From Actinobacteria bacterium IMCC26256 (GTDB lineage: Bacteria > Actinomycetota > Acidimicrobiia > IMCC26256): a stretch of DNA of 64,000 nt. This document shows, piece by piece, positions 52,841 to 62,115 of this stretch. Within the stretch, counting starts at the first letter, position 1. Every line of letters begins with the position of its first letter. The DNA lies in assembly GCA_001023575.1 (NCBI GenBank), contig CP011489.1:372001-436000 (forward strand), read 5' to 3'. A program made the position numbers and the translations under genes. Under the pieces are notes generated by a model that did no database searches, was not told where the DNA came from, and saw only the letters and a list, made by a program, of their open reading frames with translations.

Positions 52841-53724
52841 TGGCTAACGCAACGGAACCAACTACACCAATATCAACTTCATCAATATCAATTGCGCCCA
52901 TAGCGACACGATCGGCATCGAAGGCTTCGTGGACTGCATTCCGAGCGTTGTTACTCCGAGACCTCACTGTTCTCCGCAAGTCGCTGAAGGAGTTCATCCC
53001 ACGCACTTTGCTCCAACCATTTATGCTGGTATTTGTCTTCGCCTATGTATTCCCGAAAATTGGTCAGGGCGTAGGCGGTGGAGGAGCGGCGGCCGCGGCA
53101 TTCAGTACGCAACTAATCGCCGGGGTCATCGGCCTCGCCGTGATCTTCCAGGGCATTCAGTCTGTAGCCCTCCCGCTAGTGAACGAGATTGGATTCACGC
53201 GCGAGATTGAGGATCGCGTCCTAGCGCCATTGCCGGTTGGAATGGTTGGTGTCGAGAAGATCGCCAACGGTGCCATCAATGGGCTCATCGCAGCGGTATT
53301 GGTATTCCCCATTGCAGCGATAGTCCCAGCCACTCCCGTGCATCTACAGATCAAGTGGCTTGAGCTCATTACCCTCGCACCTTTGTCAGCGATTACGGCA
53401 GCATCTCTTGGGCTTTTTTTCGGAACCAAGTTTGAGCCCCGGCAGGTTCCAATGCTTTTTGGTGTAATCGTCTTGCCGATCACATTTCTCGGAGCGGTCT
53501 ACTACCCATGGTCCGCTCTCAGCGGCGTGAAGGCCTTCGGCGTCCCTTGGCTGCAGATCCTTACGCTTGCTAACCCGTTGGTCTATATGTCGGAGGGTTT
53601 CAGAGCGGCGCTCACTCCCACTCCGCATATGAGTCTCTGGGCTGTTTATCCAGCGCTGATTGGCTTCTCTCTGCTCCTAGGCGTTCTTGGTGTAAAGGGA
53701 TTCCGTAAGCGAGTCCTGTCTTAA
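52840..53724 (+). CDS. ABC-2 type transporter permease, DrrB type
   Basis: 294 residues. A charged N-terminus is followed by at least six hydrophobic segments (LQPFMLVFVFAYVF, AAFSTQLIAGVIGLAVIFQGI and others) in ABC-2 permease order, including the LPLVNEIGFTREIEDRVLAPLP conserved loop. ATG shares a base with the preceding TGA. Forms one transporter with the ATPase at 51893. Confidence 0.9.
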   Translation: MANATEPTTPISTSSISIAPIATRSASKASWTAFRALLLRDLTVLRKSLKEFIPRTLLQPFMLVFVFAYVFPKIGQGVGGGGAAAAAFSTQLIAGVIGLAVIFQGIQSVALPLVNEIGFTREIEDRVLAPLPVGMVGVEKIANGAINGLIAAVLVFPIAAIVPATPVHLQIKWLELITLAPLSAITAASLGLFFGTKFEPRQVPMLFGVIVLPITFLGAVYYPWSALSGVKAFGVPWLQILTLANPLVYMSEGFRAALTPTPHMSLWAVYPALIGFSLLLGVLGVKGFRKRVLS

Positions 53725-53879
53725 GCCGATGATGGATCCTGGTCAAGGTTCAAAATCGGGGCGAATACGAGGATTAACCGGTGGGCCGAGGTCTTGGAGG
53801 CCATAGGTCACATTTGGGCTGTCGCACTTTCGCACTAGAGACCTATGCCGGTAACGTTCCCTCCCTTATGTCTCGGGGG

Positions 53880-54782
53880 ATGAACGTAACTTTCTATGGG
53901 GTACGCGGCTCAACGCCATGCGACGATCCCGCTCTCGCGCGCTACGGCGGAAATACCTCCTGCGTAGTGATTGAGATCCCCGGAGCAGATCCGATCATTC
54001 TTGATCTTGGAACAGGCCTGAGAACCTATGGAGACTCACTAGTTGCCTCAGGTAATGCAGATAGGTGGAGGGGCTCGGTGCTCCTGACTCATCTCCACTG
54101 GGATCATGTCCAAGGATTCCCATTCTTCAAACCTCTTCATCAGCTCGGCAGTGAAGTAGATATCTATGGCCCCGATCACGGGGAGGCACCACTCTCGGAG
54201 ATGGTTGGGCGTTTTATGGGTCCCCCATATTTTCCGATTACTCCAGCGGAGCTAGGCGCAAGTGTGCGGTTCCACGATGTATCTCCGGGGAGTTTCAGAA
54301 TCGGAGACGCGATTGTCACTGCTCTCGCTGTTCGTCATACTGGCCCCACGCTCGGTTTTCGCGTTGATTGCGGCGATGTGTCAGTCGTCTATATGCCAGA
54401 CCATGGACCCGGATGCTCTTCTCTTGATGATGATGACTTCGTTCCGCAGGATGTAATCGACCTATGCAACGGCGCAGATCTGTTAATTCACGATGCTCAG
54501 CACACTCTCGATGAGTATCCCGAGAAGCGACACTGGGGTCATAGCAGCATTAATTATGCTGTAAAAGTAGCTCTTTCTGGTCGTGTTAGGAGTCTGGCGC
54601 TATTCCATCATGATCCAATGCACGATGATGCAGAGATTGACTCCATAGAGCAATATGCTGCTGGAATCGCTCGATCAGATGGATCCGGGCTTAAGGTTTT
54701 TGCAGCACGCGAGGGTCTAGAACTCAAGATCGAGCCAACCTTGCTCGACCTGACGCCGCAAGTTCAGAGAGCCGACCGATGA
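53880..54782 (+). CDS. Metallo-beta-lactamase-fold hydrolase
   Basis: 300 residues from ATG 53880, which follows GGGG; an upstream ATG at 53868 has no ribosome binding site. MNVTFYGVRGSTPCDDPALARYGGNTSCVVIE is the strand pair typical of the ribonuclease Z / phosphodiesterase branch, and the metal motif is LLTHLHWDHVQGFPFF. Further ligands in HDAQHTLDEY and FHHDPMHDD. Likely a phosphodiesterase or similar. Its stop overlaps the flavin reductase start (ATGA). Confidence 0.87.
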   Translation: MNVTFYGVRGSTPCDDPALARYGGNTSCVVIEIPGADPIILDLGTGLRTYGDSLVASGNADRWRGSVLLTHLHWDHVQGFPFFKPLHQLGSEVDIYGPDHGEAPLSEMVGRFMGPPYFPITPAELGASVRFHDVSPGSFRIGDAIVTALAVRHTGPTLGFRVDCGDVSVVYMPDHGPGCSSLDDDDFVPQDVIDLCNGADLLIHDAQHTLDEYPEKRHWGHSSINYAVKVALSGRVRSLALFHHDPMHDDAEIDSIEQYAAGIARSDGSGLKVFAAREGLELKIEPTLLDLTPQVQRADR

Positions 54783-55282
54783 CAGGGCATCCAGACGAGA
54801 ATGTCATTGGCCCAACAGCGAACGAGTTTCGAGATGCGCTTGGGCACTTCGCCACCGGTATCACGGTCATCACGGCCATGGATGACGAGGGACCTGTTGG
54901 GCTCGCAGCGAACTCATTTACATCCGTCTCGCTCGATCCTCCCCTTGTGCTTTTCTGCCCAGCTAAGACTTCATCTAGCTGGCCACGTATCGAGCGGGCT
55001 AATAGTTTTGCAGTCAATATTCTCGATGACGCTCAAGAGGAAGTCTGCCGAGTATTCGCTACTCCCGGAGAGGATCGATTCTCTAAAGTGGCTTGGCATC
55101 TCTCTCCGAGTGGCTCACCCCTGCTTGATGACGTGCACGCGTTTTTGGATTGTGTGCTCCACGAGGTCCACGACGGTGGCGATCATTGGATAGTCGTTGG
55201 GCGCGTAATAGATCTTGGAATCGAGGCCGACGCAGGACCACTCCTCTATTATCGGGGCCAATACGGCCGATTAGGGGAGTAG
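54779..55282 (+). CDS. Flavin reductase family protein
   Basis: 167 residues. FMN-binding split barrel: LGHFATGITVITAMDDEGPVGLAANSFTSVSLDPPLVLFCPAKTSSSWPRI, the DIM6/NTAB pattern, and a C-terminal HEVHDGGDHWIVVGRVIDL strand set with a terminal YYRGQYGRLGE. It reduces FMN or FAD, often for a partner monooxygenase, but no such gene adjoins. Coupled to the MBL gene. Confidence 0.9.
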   Translation: MTGHPDENVIGPTANEFRDALGHFATGITVITAMDDEGPVGLAANSFTSVSLDPPLVLFCPAKTSSSWPRIERANSFAVNILDDAQEEVCRVFATPGEDRFSKVAWHLSPSGSPLLDDVHAFLDCVLHEVHDGGDHWIVVGRVIDLGIEADAGPLLYYRGQYGRLGE

Positions 55283-55413
55283 CGCCCAACGGCCGGTAAA
55301 AACCCGCCTGTAATCTCAATAATCATCCCCTACAGGTGCCGCTCTTGTAGGCCGATACCCCCAAAGTTCCGGTAACTACCGGTCGACTTATTGAATGGGG
55401 GTGCGGACCAGTT

Positions 55414-57255
55414 ATGGATGATCTCAGCCTGCTTAGTGGGCACGCCGTTCTACGCGGGGTTGCTGACGTATCTGCACACCGTGAAGCGCATAGGCGTCGC
55501 CGCCTCGTTCAGATCATCGCTGGCCTCGGGCTAATTGCGACAGTTCTCTACTGGCGACTTCTCGCCGGTATTCCATTCACATTTGGATGGCCAGATATTC
55601 ATCTCTCATCAGAGATGCAGCAACTCCTCCCCGGAGTGGCTCTCATCATCGTGCTCGGTGCTGTGCTCGTGGTTCCTCTTCTATCTGCAGGGAAGTCGCC
55701 GCACGTCATGTATCGACCGAGCGAGATCCCGATCACTCTCGACGATGTAGTCGGCCTAGGCGTTGTCAAAGAAGAAGTCGTAAAGACCCTGAACCTCTTT
55801 CTTGCGTTTAGAACTTTTAGGGACCGCATGGGTGGCAACCCGCGCCGTGCAATTCTCTTCGAGGGCCCACCTGGTACCGGTAAGACCTACATGGCAAAGG
55901 CAATGGCGCGTGAGGCGGGAGTCCCTTTCCTATATGTATCTGCTAGCTCATTTCAGTCGATGTACTACGGCCAGACGAACCGCAAAATTAGATCTTTCTT
56001 CCGCAAACTCCGCACCATCGCGCGTCGTGAAGGAGGAGCGATCGGATTCATCGAAGAGATCGATGCCATTGCTGCATCGCGCAGCGGGGTGAGGTCTCGA
56101 TCCACTGAGGGCGTAAGCGGTCCTTCTAGCAGCGACTCCTCGGGTATTGAGAGATCAACAATGTCTGAGGGAATAAGCGGCGTTGTAAACGAGCTCTTGG
56201 TCCAGATGCAGTCATTCGATGAGCCCACTATCGGCAGTCGCATGAGGGGTGCGGTTATTGATCTTGTCAACAGGATGCTCCCCGAGATGAAGCAGTTTAA
56301 GAAGCGTCCTCCAGTCTCTTCAAACATTCTCGTTATCGGTGCGACCAACCGCGCTGCAGATTTAGATCCAGCGTTGCTGCGACCTGGGCGCTTCGATCGC
56401 TCCATCTCATTCGACCTGCCGAGCCGCAGCGGGCGGCGCGAGATCATTGACTATTACCTTCAACGCAAGGCTCATGTACCTGAGTTGGATCGTGAGGATC
56501 GCCGCGATCAACTCGCAGCTATCACCCTTGGCTACTCGCCAGTGATGATTGAGCACTTGTTTGATGAAGCGCTCGTCTGGGCGCTGCGATCGAATCGCGA
56601 GTCAATGGATTGGACCGACGTGCACCAGGCCAAGATGACCGAAGAGATCGGGTTAAAGCAGCCTGTCGAGTACACAGATGAAGATCGTCGAACGATCGCA
56701 ACACATGAATCTGGGCACGCAGTAGTTGCCTACCTCGTAGGGGTTGGGCGCAAACTTGAGGTTCTCAGTATTGTGAAGCGAAAGGATGCGCTTGGATTAC
56801 TTGCGCACTCTGATACTGAAGAACGTTTTACCCGAACTCGTACAGAGCTCATCGCTGCGATTCAAATCTCATTTGGTGGGATGACCGCTGAGGAACTCTT
56901 CTTCGGTGAGGCTGGAACCGGGCCAGGTGGTGATCTGGCATCTGCAACAAAAATCGCAGCACAGATGGTCGGATCCTTCGGGATGGCAGGGACCTTGGTG
57001 TCATTCGATGCTATTGAGCCTGGCCCTGTCTCAATGGGAATTGTCGGCAAGGTTCTCGGTAACGACGACGCACGCAGAGCCGTCGAACGAATCCTCGATC
57101 GAGCCAAGGGCGATGTGCGCGGCTTGCTCGATGCAAACCGCGATCTTGTTGAGGCGTTACGAGACGAACTTCTTCGTTTTGACGAGCTAGTCGGAGATGA
57201 AATTCTTAGTGTCCTCCATAAAGCGGAGGACGCGCGTGAAAGGGGAAACAAATGA
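55414..57255 (+). CDS. Diverged FtsH-like membrane AAA+ metalloprotease
   Basis: 613 residues. Two membrane helices (about 31-50 and 71-91), AAA domain at about 105-345 and zinc protease domain from about 415. Walker A GPPGTGKT (151-158); Walker B is FIEEID (212-217), with Glu in place of the usual Asp at 214 and the catalytic Glu215 kept; arginine fingers in RPGRFDR (323, 326). An unusual serine/glycine-rich insertion of about 80 residues (about 220-300) follows. HESGH (431-435) and GGDLASAT (Asp507) are the zinc ligands. Probably a paralogue of canonical FtsH degrading membrane proteins. Overlaps the next gene by four bases. Confidence 0.87.
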   Translation: MDDLSLLSGHAVLRGVADVSAHREAHRRRRLVQIIAGLGLIATVLYWRLLAGIPFTFGWPDIHLSSEMQQLLPGVALIIVLGAVLVVPLLSAGKSPHVMYRPSEIPITLDDVVGLGVVKEEVVKTLNLFLAFRTFRDRMGGNPRRAILFEGPPGTGKTYMAKAMAREAGVPFLYVSASSFQSMYYGQTNRKIRSFFRKLRTIARREGGAIGFIEEIDAIAASRSGVRSRSTEGVSGPSSSDSSGIERSTMSEGISGVVNELLVQMQSFDEPTIGSRMRGAVIDLVNRMLPEMKQFKKRPPVSSNILVIGATNRAADLDPALLRPGRFDRSISFDLPSRSGRREIIDYYLQRKAHVPELDREDRRDQLAAITLGYSPVMIEHLFDEALVWALRSNRESMDWTDVHQAKMTEEIGLKQPVEYTDEDRRTIATHESGHAVVAYLVGVGRKLEVLSIVKRKDALGLLAHSDTEERFTRTRTELIAAIQISFGGMTAEELFFGEAGTGPGGDLASATKIAAQMVGSFGMAGTLVSFDAIEPGPVSMGIVGKVLGNDDARRAVERILDRAKGDVRGLLDANRDLVEALRDELLRFDELVGDEILSVLHKAEDARERGNK

Positions 57256-57512
57256 TTCTCAACTCGCCTATACATCCAGTACGTATTCGTTGTAGTGACC
57301 AGGGGGCTGCCTCTCTCGCATGGGATGCAGCGAACCAAGGCCTCCCAATTGTGCTGCTTGCGGATGGAAACCCAGTCATCGCCGGCCGACTCGCAGCGGA
57401 GCTAACCGCAGCCCGAGCCAGAGTTGTAGTGATGGTCGGGTCTCCCGATGACCCGGCGGTTCAGGCCGTCGTAGACCAGCTTGCTAAAGAACTCTTTGGC
57501 CACGACATCTAA
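57252..57512 (+). CDS. Small protein of unknown function, coupled to the FtsH-like protease
   Basis: 86 residues starting at an ATG that overlaps the protease stop (ATGA), so translation is likely coupled. Pattern is alternating strand/helix (AWDAANQGLPIVLLADGNP, AARARVVVMVGSPDDPAVQAVVDQLAKELFG), suggestive of a small alpha/beta fold. No signal peptide, membrane helix or known family is seen. It may be an adaptor or substrate-recognition partner of the protease; this is inference from position only. Confidence 0.6.
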   Translation: MILNSPIHPVRIRCSDQGAASLAWDAANQGLPIVLLADGNPVIAGRLAAELTAARARVVVMVGSPDDPAVQAVVDQLAKELFGHDI

Positions 57513-57611
57513 GACGAGGCCCTTCTCCAAGGAGTAGTAGGCCAAGGCGACTCGGGTAACCTCGATAGTGGGTAGCCAAGCGAAATCCTCGCACGGCACG
57601 CGAGGAGCCAG

Positions 57612-59444
57612 TTGACCGCCGAGACCACCGAGATTATCGAGACCGCAGCAACGAAGAGCGAGGCAGATCAGCGCACTGAGCGCGACCTTGCTGCGCGCAC
57701 TGCTGGTTGGCGCCTAATGGTCGAGGCAGTTCGCCCCCAAAAATGGTGGATTGTTGTTGGGGTTGCATCCGGGTTCATCTGGACACTGGCACGTCTCGCA
57801 GTACCTCAATTAGCTGCTCGCGCAGTAGATGACGGGATACGTGGAGACGACCTCCATTTGGTACTTCTCCTAACGCTCGCGATGCTCGCTGTTGGGGTAG
57901 TGCAGGCGCTCACCACCGGCCTCCGTCGGTACTGCGCGTTTCGTATCGCACTTAGAACCGAGACCGACCTCCGTACCCGCCTATTCGCCCACCTACAGCG
58001 CCTCCATTTCGCGTTCCACGATGAGGCCCAGACTGGCCAGCTAATGGCTAGGGCTAATAGCGACCTTCAGCAAATAAATACGGTGGTCATTCTTCTCCCA
58101 CTCACAGCCGCGAGCATGCTCACCATGATCGGCGTGCTCATCATCATGATGATGAAGAGTGTTGTCCTAGCAGTTCTTGCACTTGGCCTACTCCCGCTTT
58201 TGAATCGTGCGGCTACGAGGTTCTCGTCGCGTATCACGCCCGCGAACCTTGCTCTACAGGAGGAACTCTCGGGCCTATCTGGAGTGGTCGAGGAGTCTTT
58301 GTCTGGCATTCGAATTCTCAAGGGCTTTGGTGCCGAGAGATTGCAGGTAAAGCGCTTAGACGACGCCGCCGATGGTGTGCTGAAGCAAGCATTGCGCGCG
58401 GCGAAACTACGCGCTGGCTTTATGCCCCTAATTGATCTACTCCCGACCCTCTCATTGGTCGCAATTATTTGGTACGGCGGGCACTTGGTGTTAGATGGCC
58501 AATTGGAGATAGGCGATATTCTCGCCTACAACCTCTATGTCCTGATGCTCATCTGGCCTCTGCGCATGGTCGGCATGCTGGTTGCTCAGTCATCGAGGGC
58601 ATCTGCAGCGGCTGGTCGGATTCATGAAATTCTCTCGACGGATGTGGCTGTGGACGATCCACCACATCCGATACCACTTTCAGATGGGCCAGGGAACCTT
58701 CTATTTGAGGGGGTTTCATTTGGCTATGGCCCTGGACGCCTTGTCTTGGACGGCCTGAATCTATCTATCGCGGGTGGAGAGGCTGTTGCGATTGTCGGGG
58801 CAACAGGCAGCGGCAAGACAACGGTGGCGCGGCTCGTCCCGCGTTTCTACGACGCCAACTCCGGGCGAGTCCTACTCGATGGAGTGGACGTTCGAGATCT
58901 GCGTGTGAGCGAGCTTCGAGATGCGGTTGGCATTGTTTTTGAGGACACGTTCTTATTCTCGGATTCGATTCGTCGCAACATTGCCTTCTCTGATCCCGGC
59001 GCCTCCATCGAGACAATTGAGCGAGCGGCGCGCCTATCTGGTATTCACACTTTCATTCAGAGCCTTCCTCAGGGCTACGAGACACTTATCGGAGAGCACG
59101 GATACTCCTTATCGGGTGGCCAGCGTCAGCGCATCGCAATCGCACGCGCTGTCTTGCATGACCCGCGAGTGCTGATCCTTGATGATGCGACATCTGCCGT
59201 TGACCCAAGTAAAGAGCATGAAATTCGAGCGGCACTCGCTGAAGTCATGGAGGGTCGCACAACACTGATCATCGCCCATCGGCCAGCAACAATTGCCTTG
59301 GCTGATCGCGTGATTCTCCTCGATGGTGGGCGATGTATTGCCTCAGGTACTCACGAGGAGTTGCTTGCTAGCAATGAGAGGTATCGCGAGATACTCGCTC
59401 GCTCTGACTCCACGGAGTCTTCGAGTCTGGAGGGATCCGAGTGA
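57612..59444 (+). CDS. ABC exporter subunit A (degenerate catalytic site)
   Basis: 610 residues with a TTG start and CGAGGAG upstream. Six membrane helices in the first 330 residues and a nucleotide-binding domain with Walker A GATGSGKTT, signature LSGGQRQR, Walker B VLILDDATSAVD and H-loop IIAHRPATIAL. The catalytic Glu after Walker B is replaced by Asp, the hallmark of the non-catalytic half in asymmetric heterodimers such as TM287/TM288 and mycobacterial Rv1273c. It pairs with the gene at 59441, whose GTG start overlaps its stop. Confidence 0.92.
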   Translation: MTAETTEIIETAATKSEADQRTERDLAARTAGWRLMVEAVRPQKWWIVVGVASGFIWTLARLAVPQLAARAVDDGIRGDDLHLVLLLTLAMLAVGVVQALTTGLRRYCAFRIALRTETDLRTRLFAHLQRLHFAFHDEAQTGQLMARANSDLQQINTVVILLPLTAASMLTMIGVLIIMMMKSVVLAVLALGLLPLLNRAATRFSSRITPANLALQEELSGLSGVVEESLSGIRILKGFGAERLQVKRLDDAADGVLKQALRAAKLRAGFMPLIDLLPTLSLVAIIWYGGHLVLDGQLEIGDILAYNLYVLMLIWPLRMVGMLVAQSSRASAAAGRIHEILSTDVAVDDPPHPIPLSDGPGNLLFEGVSFGYGPGRLVLDGLNLSIAGGEAVAIVGATGSGKTTVARLVPRFYDANSGRVLLDGVDVRDLRVSELRDAVGIVFEDTFLFSDSIRRNIAFSDPGASIETIERAARLSGIHTFIQSLPQGYETLIGEHGYSLSGGQRQRIAIARAVLHDPRVLILDDATSAVDPSKEHEIRAALAEVMEGRTTLIIAHRPATIALADRVILLDGGRCIASGTHEELLASNERYREILARSDSTESSSLEGSE

Positions 59445-61264
59445 GGGGCGGGTGGGTTGAGTCGGGGCCCCTCGATGACGAGTCGCGCATAGACCGTGCA
59501 GCCGCAGGGAGAGTAGTCCTGCGGCTTGGCAGAATGCTTCGCCCACAGCGCAGCGCGATACTGCGGGCAGTTTTTCTCCTCATTTTTCAGACGGCAGCGT
59601 TACTCGCCTCGCCCCTCGTCGTTCGTTACGCAGTTGATGCAGGGCTCGTCGGTAAGAGCGGACGGGCAATAAATATCGCAGCTGTCATGTATTTGGTACT
59701 AGCAGTAACAAGCGCTCTGCTCGGCAGATCTGTGATCTGGGCTGTTAGCCGCATTGGTGAGGACTTCCTACGGTCGCTGAGGGCGCGTGTCTTTAGGCAT
59801 CTCATTAATCTTGACCTTGGCTTCTTTGAACGCGAGAAGACAGGGCGCCTTGTCGCTCGCATGACCTCCGACATTGATGCATTGCAGGAGTTGGTTTCCC
59901 AAGGGCTAGTGATGTTCGTACAGAACGCGCTGATCTTCGTAGGGACTCTCGTGGTTATGAGCCTTCTCTCATGGCAACTAACTCTCTGCACAATTATTGT
60001 CGTGCCTCCGGTGATTTTTGCGAGCCTCTGGTTCCGCAAGCGATCTAATACTGCGTATCTCGAAGTACGCGACCGCGTTGGTACCAACCTTTCGACGCTC
60101 CAAGAGGGGCTTGAGGGCGTACGAGTCGTGCAGGCATTTGGGCGCGAGGGCGGCTTCATCGAGCGCTTCGAAGAGACGAACGAAGCACAGTACGACGCAA
60201 ATATCGCTACGGTAAATATCGCGACTCGGTACTTTCCGTTCGTTGAATTTATAGGTGTTGTTGGGCTTGCAGTTGTTGTGGGTGCCGGTTCGTACTTTGC
60301 GGACCGCAACATCCTGGAGGTAGGGACCGTGCTCGCCTTCGTGCTCTATCTCAACAACCTCTTCGAGCCGATTCAACAGTTAAGTCAGCTATACAACACT
60401 GTCCAGTCCGCCGCGGCGGCTCTGAACAAACTCTTCGGGCTGCTTGATACTCCTAACTCTGTGCCGGAGAAGCCAGGGGCAATCGACCTGCCTCTGGCTG
60501 GAGCGTTGACGGTCTCGGGAGTGACCTTCGCCTACGGAGGGGGTCCCCCCGATACGGATGGCGTATCGCACCCGTTGGGGCCGATAGTTCTCGCTGACGT
60601 CAATATCACCGTTGCTGCGGGGGAGCGGGTCGCGCTTGTCGGCCCTACAGGGGCAGGGAAATCAACGCTTGCAAAACTCATGGCTCGCTTCTACGACCCA
60701 ATCGAGGGTGATGTGAGTTTTGGGGGCGTCTCCCTGAGGGATGCAACGCGCAGATCACTCAGAGAGCGCATTGCAGTGGTGCCTCAAGAAGGGTTCTTGT
60801 TTGCGGGTACCGTTCGCGACAACATCCGCGTTGGATCCCCTGAGGCAAGCGACGCCGATGTGGATGCTGCAGTCGATGCACTTGGGTTGCGCGAGCATTT
60901 TGAGTCATTTCCTGAGGGGCTCGATACTGAGGTGCGTGAACGCGGATCTCGCCTCTCTGCAGGTGAGAAGCAACTCGTCTCGCTTGCAAGAGCGGCACTC
61001 GCGGACCCGACGGTATTGGTGCTCGACGAGGCAACATCTAATCTCGATCCAGGTACCGAGCTTGAGGTTGAGCGCGCGCTTGAAGCATTGACGCAGGGGA
61101 GAACTGTCATTGTTGTTGCGCACCGTCTCTCCACTGCACAGCGCTGTGACCGCGTGGCAGTGGTCGCCGATGGCCATATTCTTGAGATCGGCACCCACGA
61201 TGATCTCGTCTCGCGCGGCGATGCATATGCAGCACTCTTCGCGGCCTGGACTAGAACCGAGTAA
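59441..61264 (+). CDS. ABC exporter subunit B (canonical catalytic Glu, variant signature)
   Basis: 607 residues, GTG start overlapping subunit A. Membrane domain then NBD with Walker A GPTGAGKST, Q-loop VVPQEGFLF, a variant signature LSAGEKQL in place of LSGGQ, Walker B VLVLDEATSNLD with catalytic Glu, and H-loop VVAHRLSTAQ. Site 1 (A Walker motifs with B signature) is therefore degenerate and site 2 is the hydrolysing one. Likely a lipid or drug exporter or fatty-acid transporter. Confidence 0.92.
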   Translation: MRGGWVESGPLDDESRIDRAAAGRVVLRLGRMLRPQRSAILRAVFLLIFQTAALLASPLVVRYAVDAGLVGKSGRAINIAAVMYLVLAVTSALLGRSVIWAVSRIGEDFLRSLRARVFRHLINLDLGFFEREKTGRLVARMTSDIDALQELVSQGLVMFVQNALIFVGTLVVMSLLSWQLTLCTIIVVPPVIFASLWFRKRSNTAYLEVRDRVGTNLSTLQEGLEGVRVVQAFGREGGFIERFEETNEAQYDANIATVNIATRYFPFVEFIGVVGLAVVVGAGSYFADRNILEVGTVLAFVLYLNNLFEPIQQLSQLYNTVQSAAAALNKLFGLLDTPNSVPEKPGAIDLPLAGALTVSGVTFAYGGGPPDTDGVSHPLGPIVLADVNITVAAGERVALVGPTGAGKSTLAKLMARFYDPIEGDVSFGGVSLRDATRRSLRERIAVVPQEGFLFAGTVRDNIRVGSPEASDADVDAAVDALGLREHFESFPEGLDTEVRERGSRLSAGEKQLVSLARAALADPTVLVLDEATSNLDPGTELEVERALEALTQGRTVIVVAHRLSTAQRCDRVAVVADGHILEIGTHDDLVSRGDAYAALFAAWTRTE

Positions 61265-61286
61265 CTAGCCCCTCCCTAATTGCGCA

Positions 61287-62108
61287 CTAACGGAGGATGA
61301 CTACAGGCTCTAGGCGATGCGCAAACCGTCTTAGGGTCTGCATGACTGCGACCCCGATAATGAGAATGATGAGTGCATTGGCGAGTGCTCCTGCGGCGTC
61401 CCATGCGAGCGATGTACCAACATAAAAAGCCCAATATCTCTGCAGCGTCTCGGAGAATGAGAGGCCGGGCTTCCAAGAGAGTGCGCCGCCGTCTCTAACA
61501 AATGGCCAGAACCAGAGATTAAGAATCGCGCCGTATAAGAAACCCCAGATCCATCCATAGGCGGCGAGGAGAATTATCTCTAGGCGCTTCTCCATCCGCT
61601 GTGTCACGATGCCCAGAAAACCGGCACCTGCTCCCATCCATCCGAGAGCAAGCATTTGGAACGGCAGCCACGGACCAATTCCCCCTGTTACCAAAGCGCT
61701 TACAGACATCGAGGCAAGACCGAGAAGCATTCCAAAACGGGGGCCAAATGCAGCACCGGCAAGGATAATAAGAAAGAAGATTCCGCTTCCTCCCCCAGGT
61801 AAATCAAGTAGACGTAGCAGTCCTGAGGTTGCAGCGAGTACCCCAAGAATTGCGACAGTCGCCCCGTTCATCGTCCCTCGGCGAATCTCTAGTGCCAATG
61901 CTGCAAGGACGATTACTCCAACAAGCGCTGCAAGAAGTGGCGCATCACCAGCGTGGGCTGAGTTCGGTAGCGCATCTTGGGGTAACCAGAAGGGGTAGAG
62001 AAATGCTGCGATGCCGAGGACTGTTATTAGTAGGTACACGAATCGTGGGCGTGCAGAGCTCAATCCAAAACTACGGGCCTTGATCTCGGAGGTGGGTGCC
62101 GTGCTCAC
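61287..62108 (-). CDS. ECF transporter S component
   Basis: 273 residues, GTG start at 62108. Six to seven hydrophobic segments, including LGIAAFLYPFWLP, IFFLIILAGAAFGPRFGMLLGLASMSVSALV and GIGPWLPFQMLALGWMGAGAGFLG, which resembles the cobalamin-type or closely related ECF S components. The S component binds the vitamin or metal substrate and docks on EcfT/EcfA. Substrate (cobalamin suspected) is an inference. It is the last gene of the operon with cbiO and ecfT upstream. Confidence 0.8.
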   Translation of the reverse strand: MSTAPTSEIKARSFGLSSARPRFVYLLITVLGIAAFLYPFWLPQDALPNSAHAGDAPLLAALVGVIVLAALALEIRRGTMNGATVAILGVLAATSGLLRLLDLPGGGSGIFFLIILAGAAFGPRFGMLLGLASMSVSALVTGGIGPWLPFQMLALGWMGAGAGFLGIVTQRMEKRLEIILLAAYGWIWGFLYGAILNLWFWPFVRDGGALSWKPGLSFSETLQRYWAFYVGTSLAWDAAGALANALIILIIGVAVMQTLRRFAHRLEPVVILR

Positions 62109-62115
62109 GCCGTGC

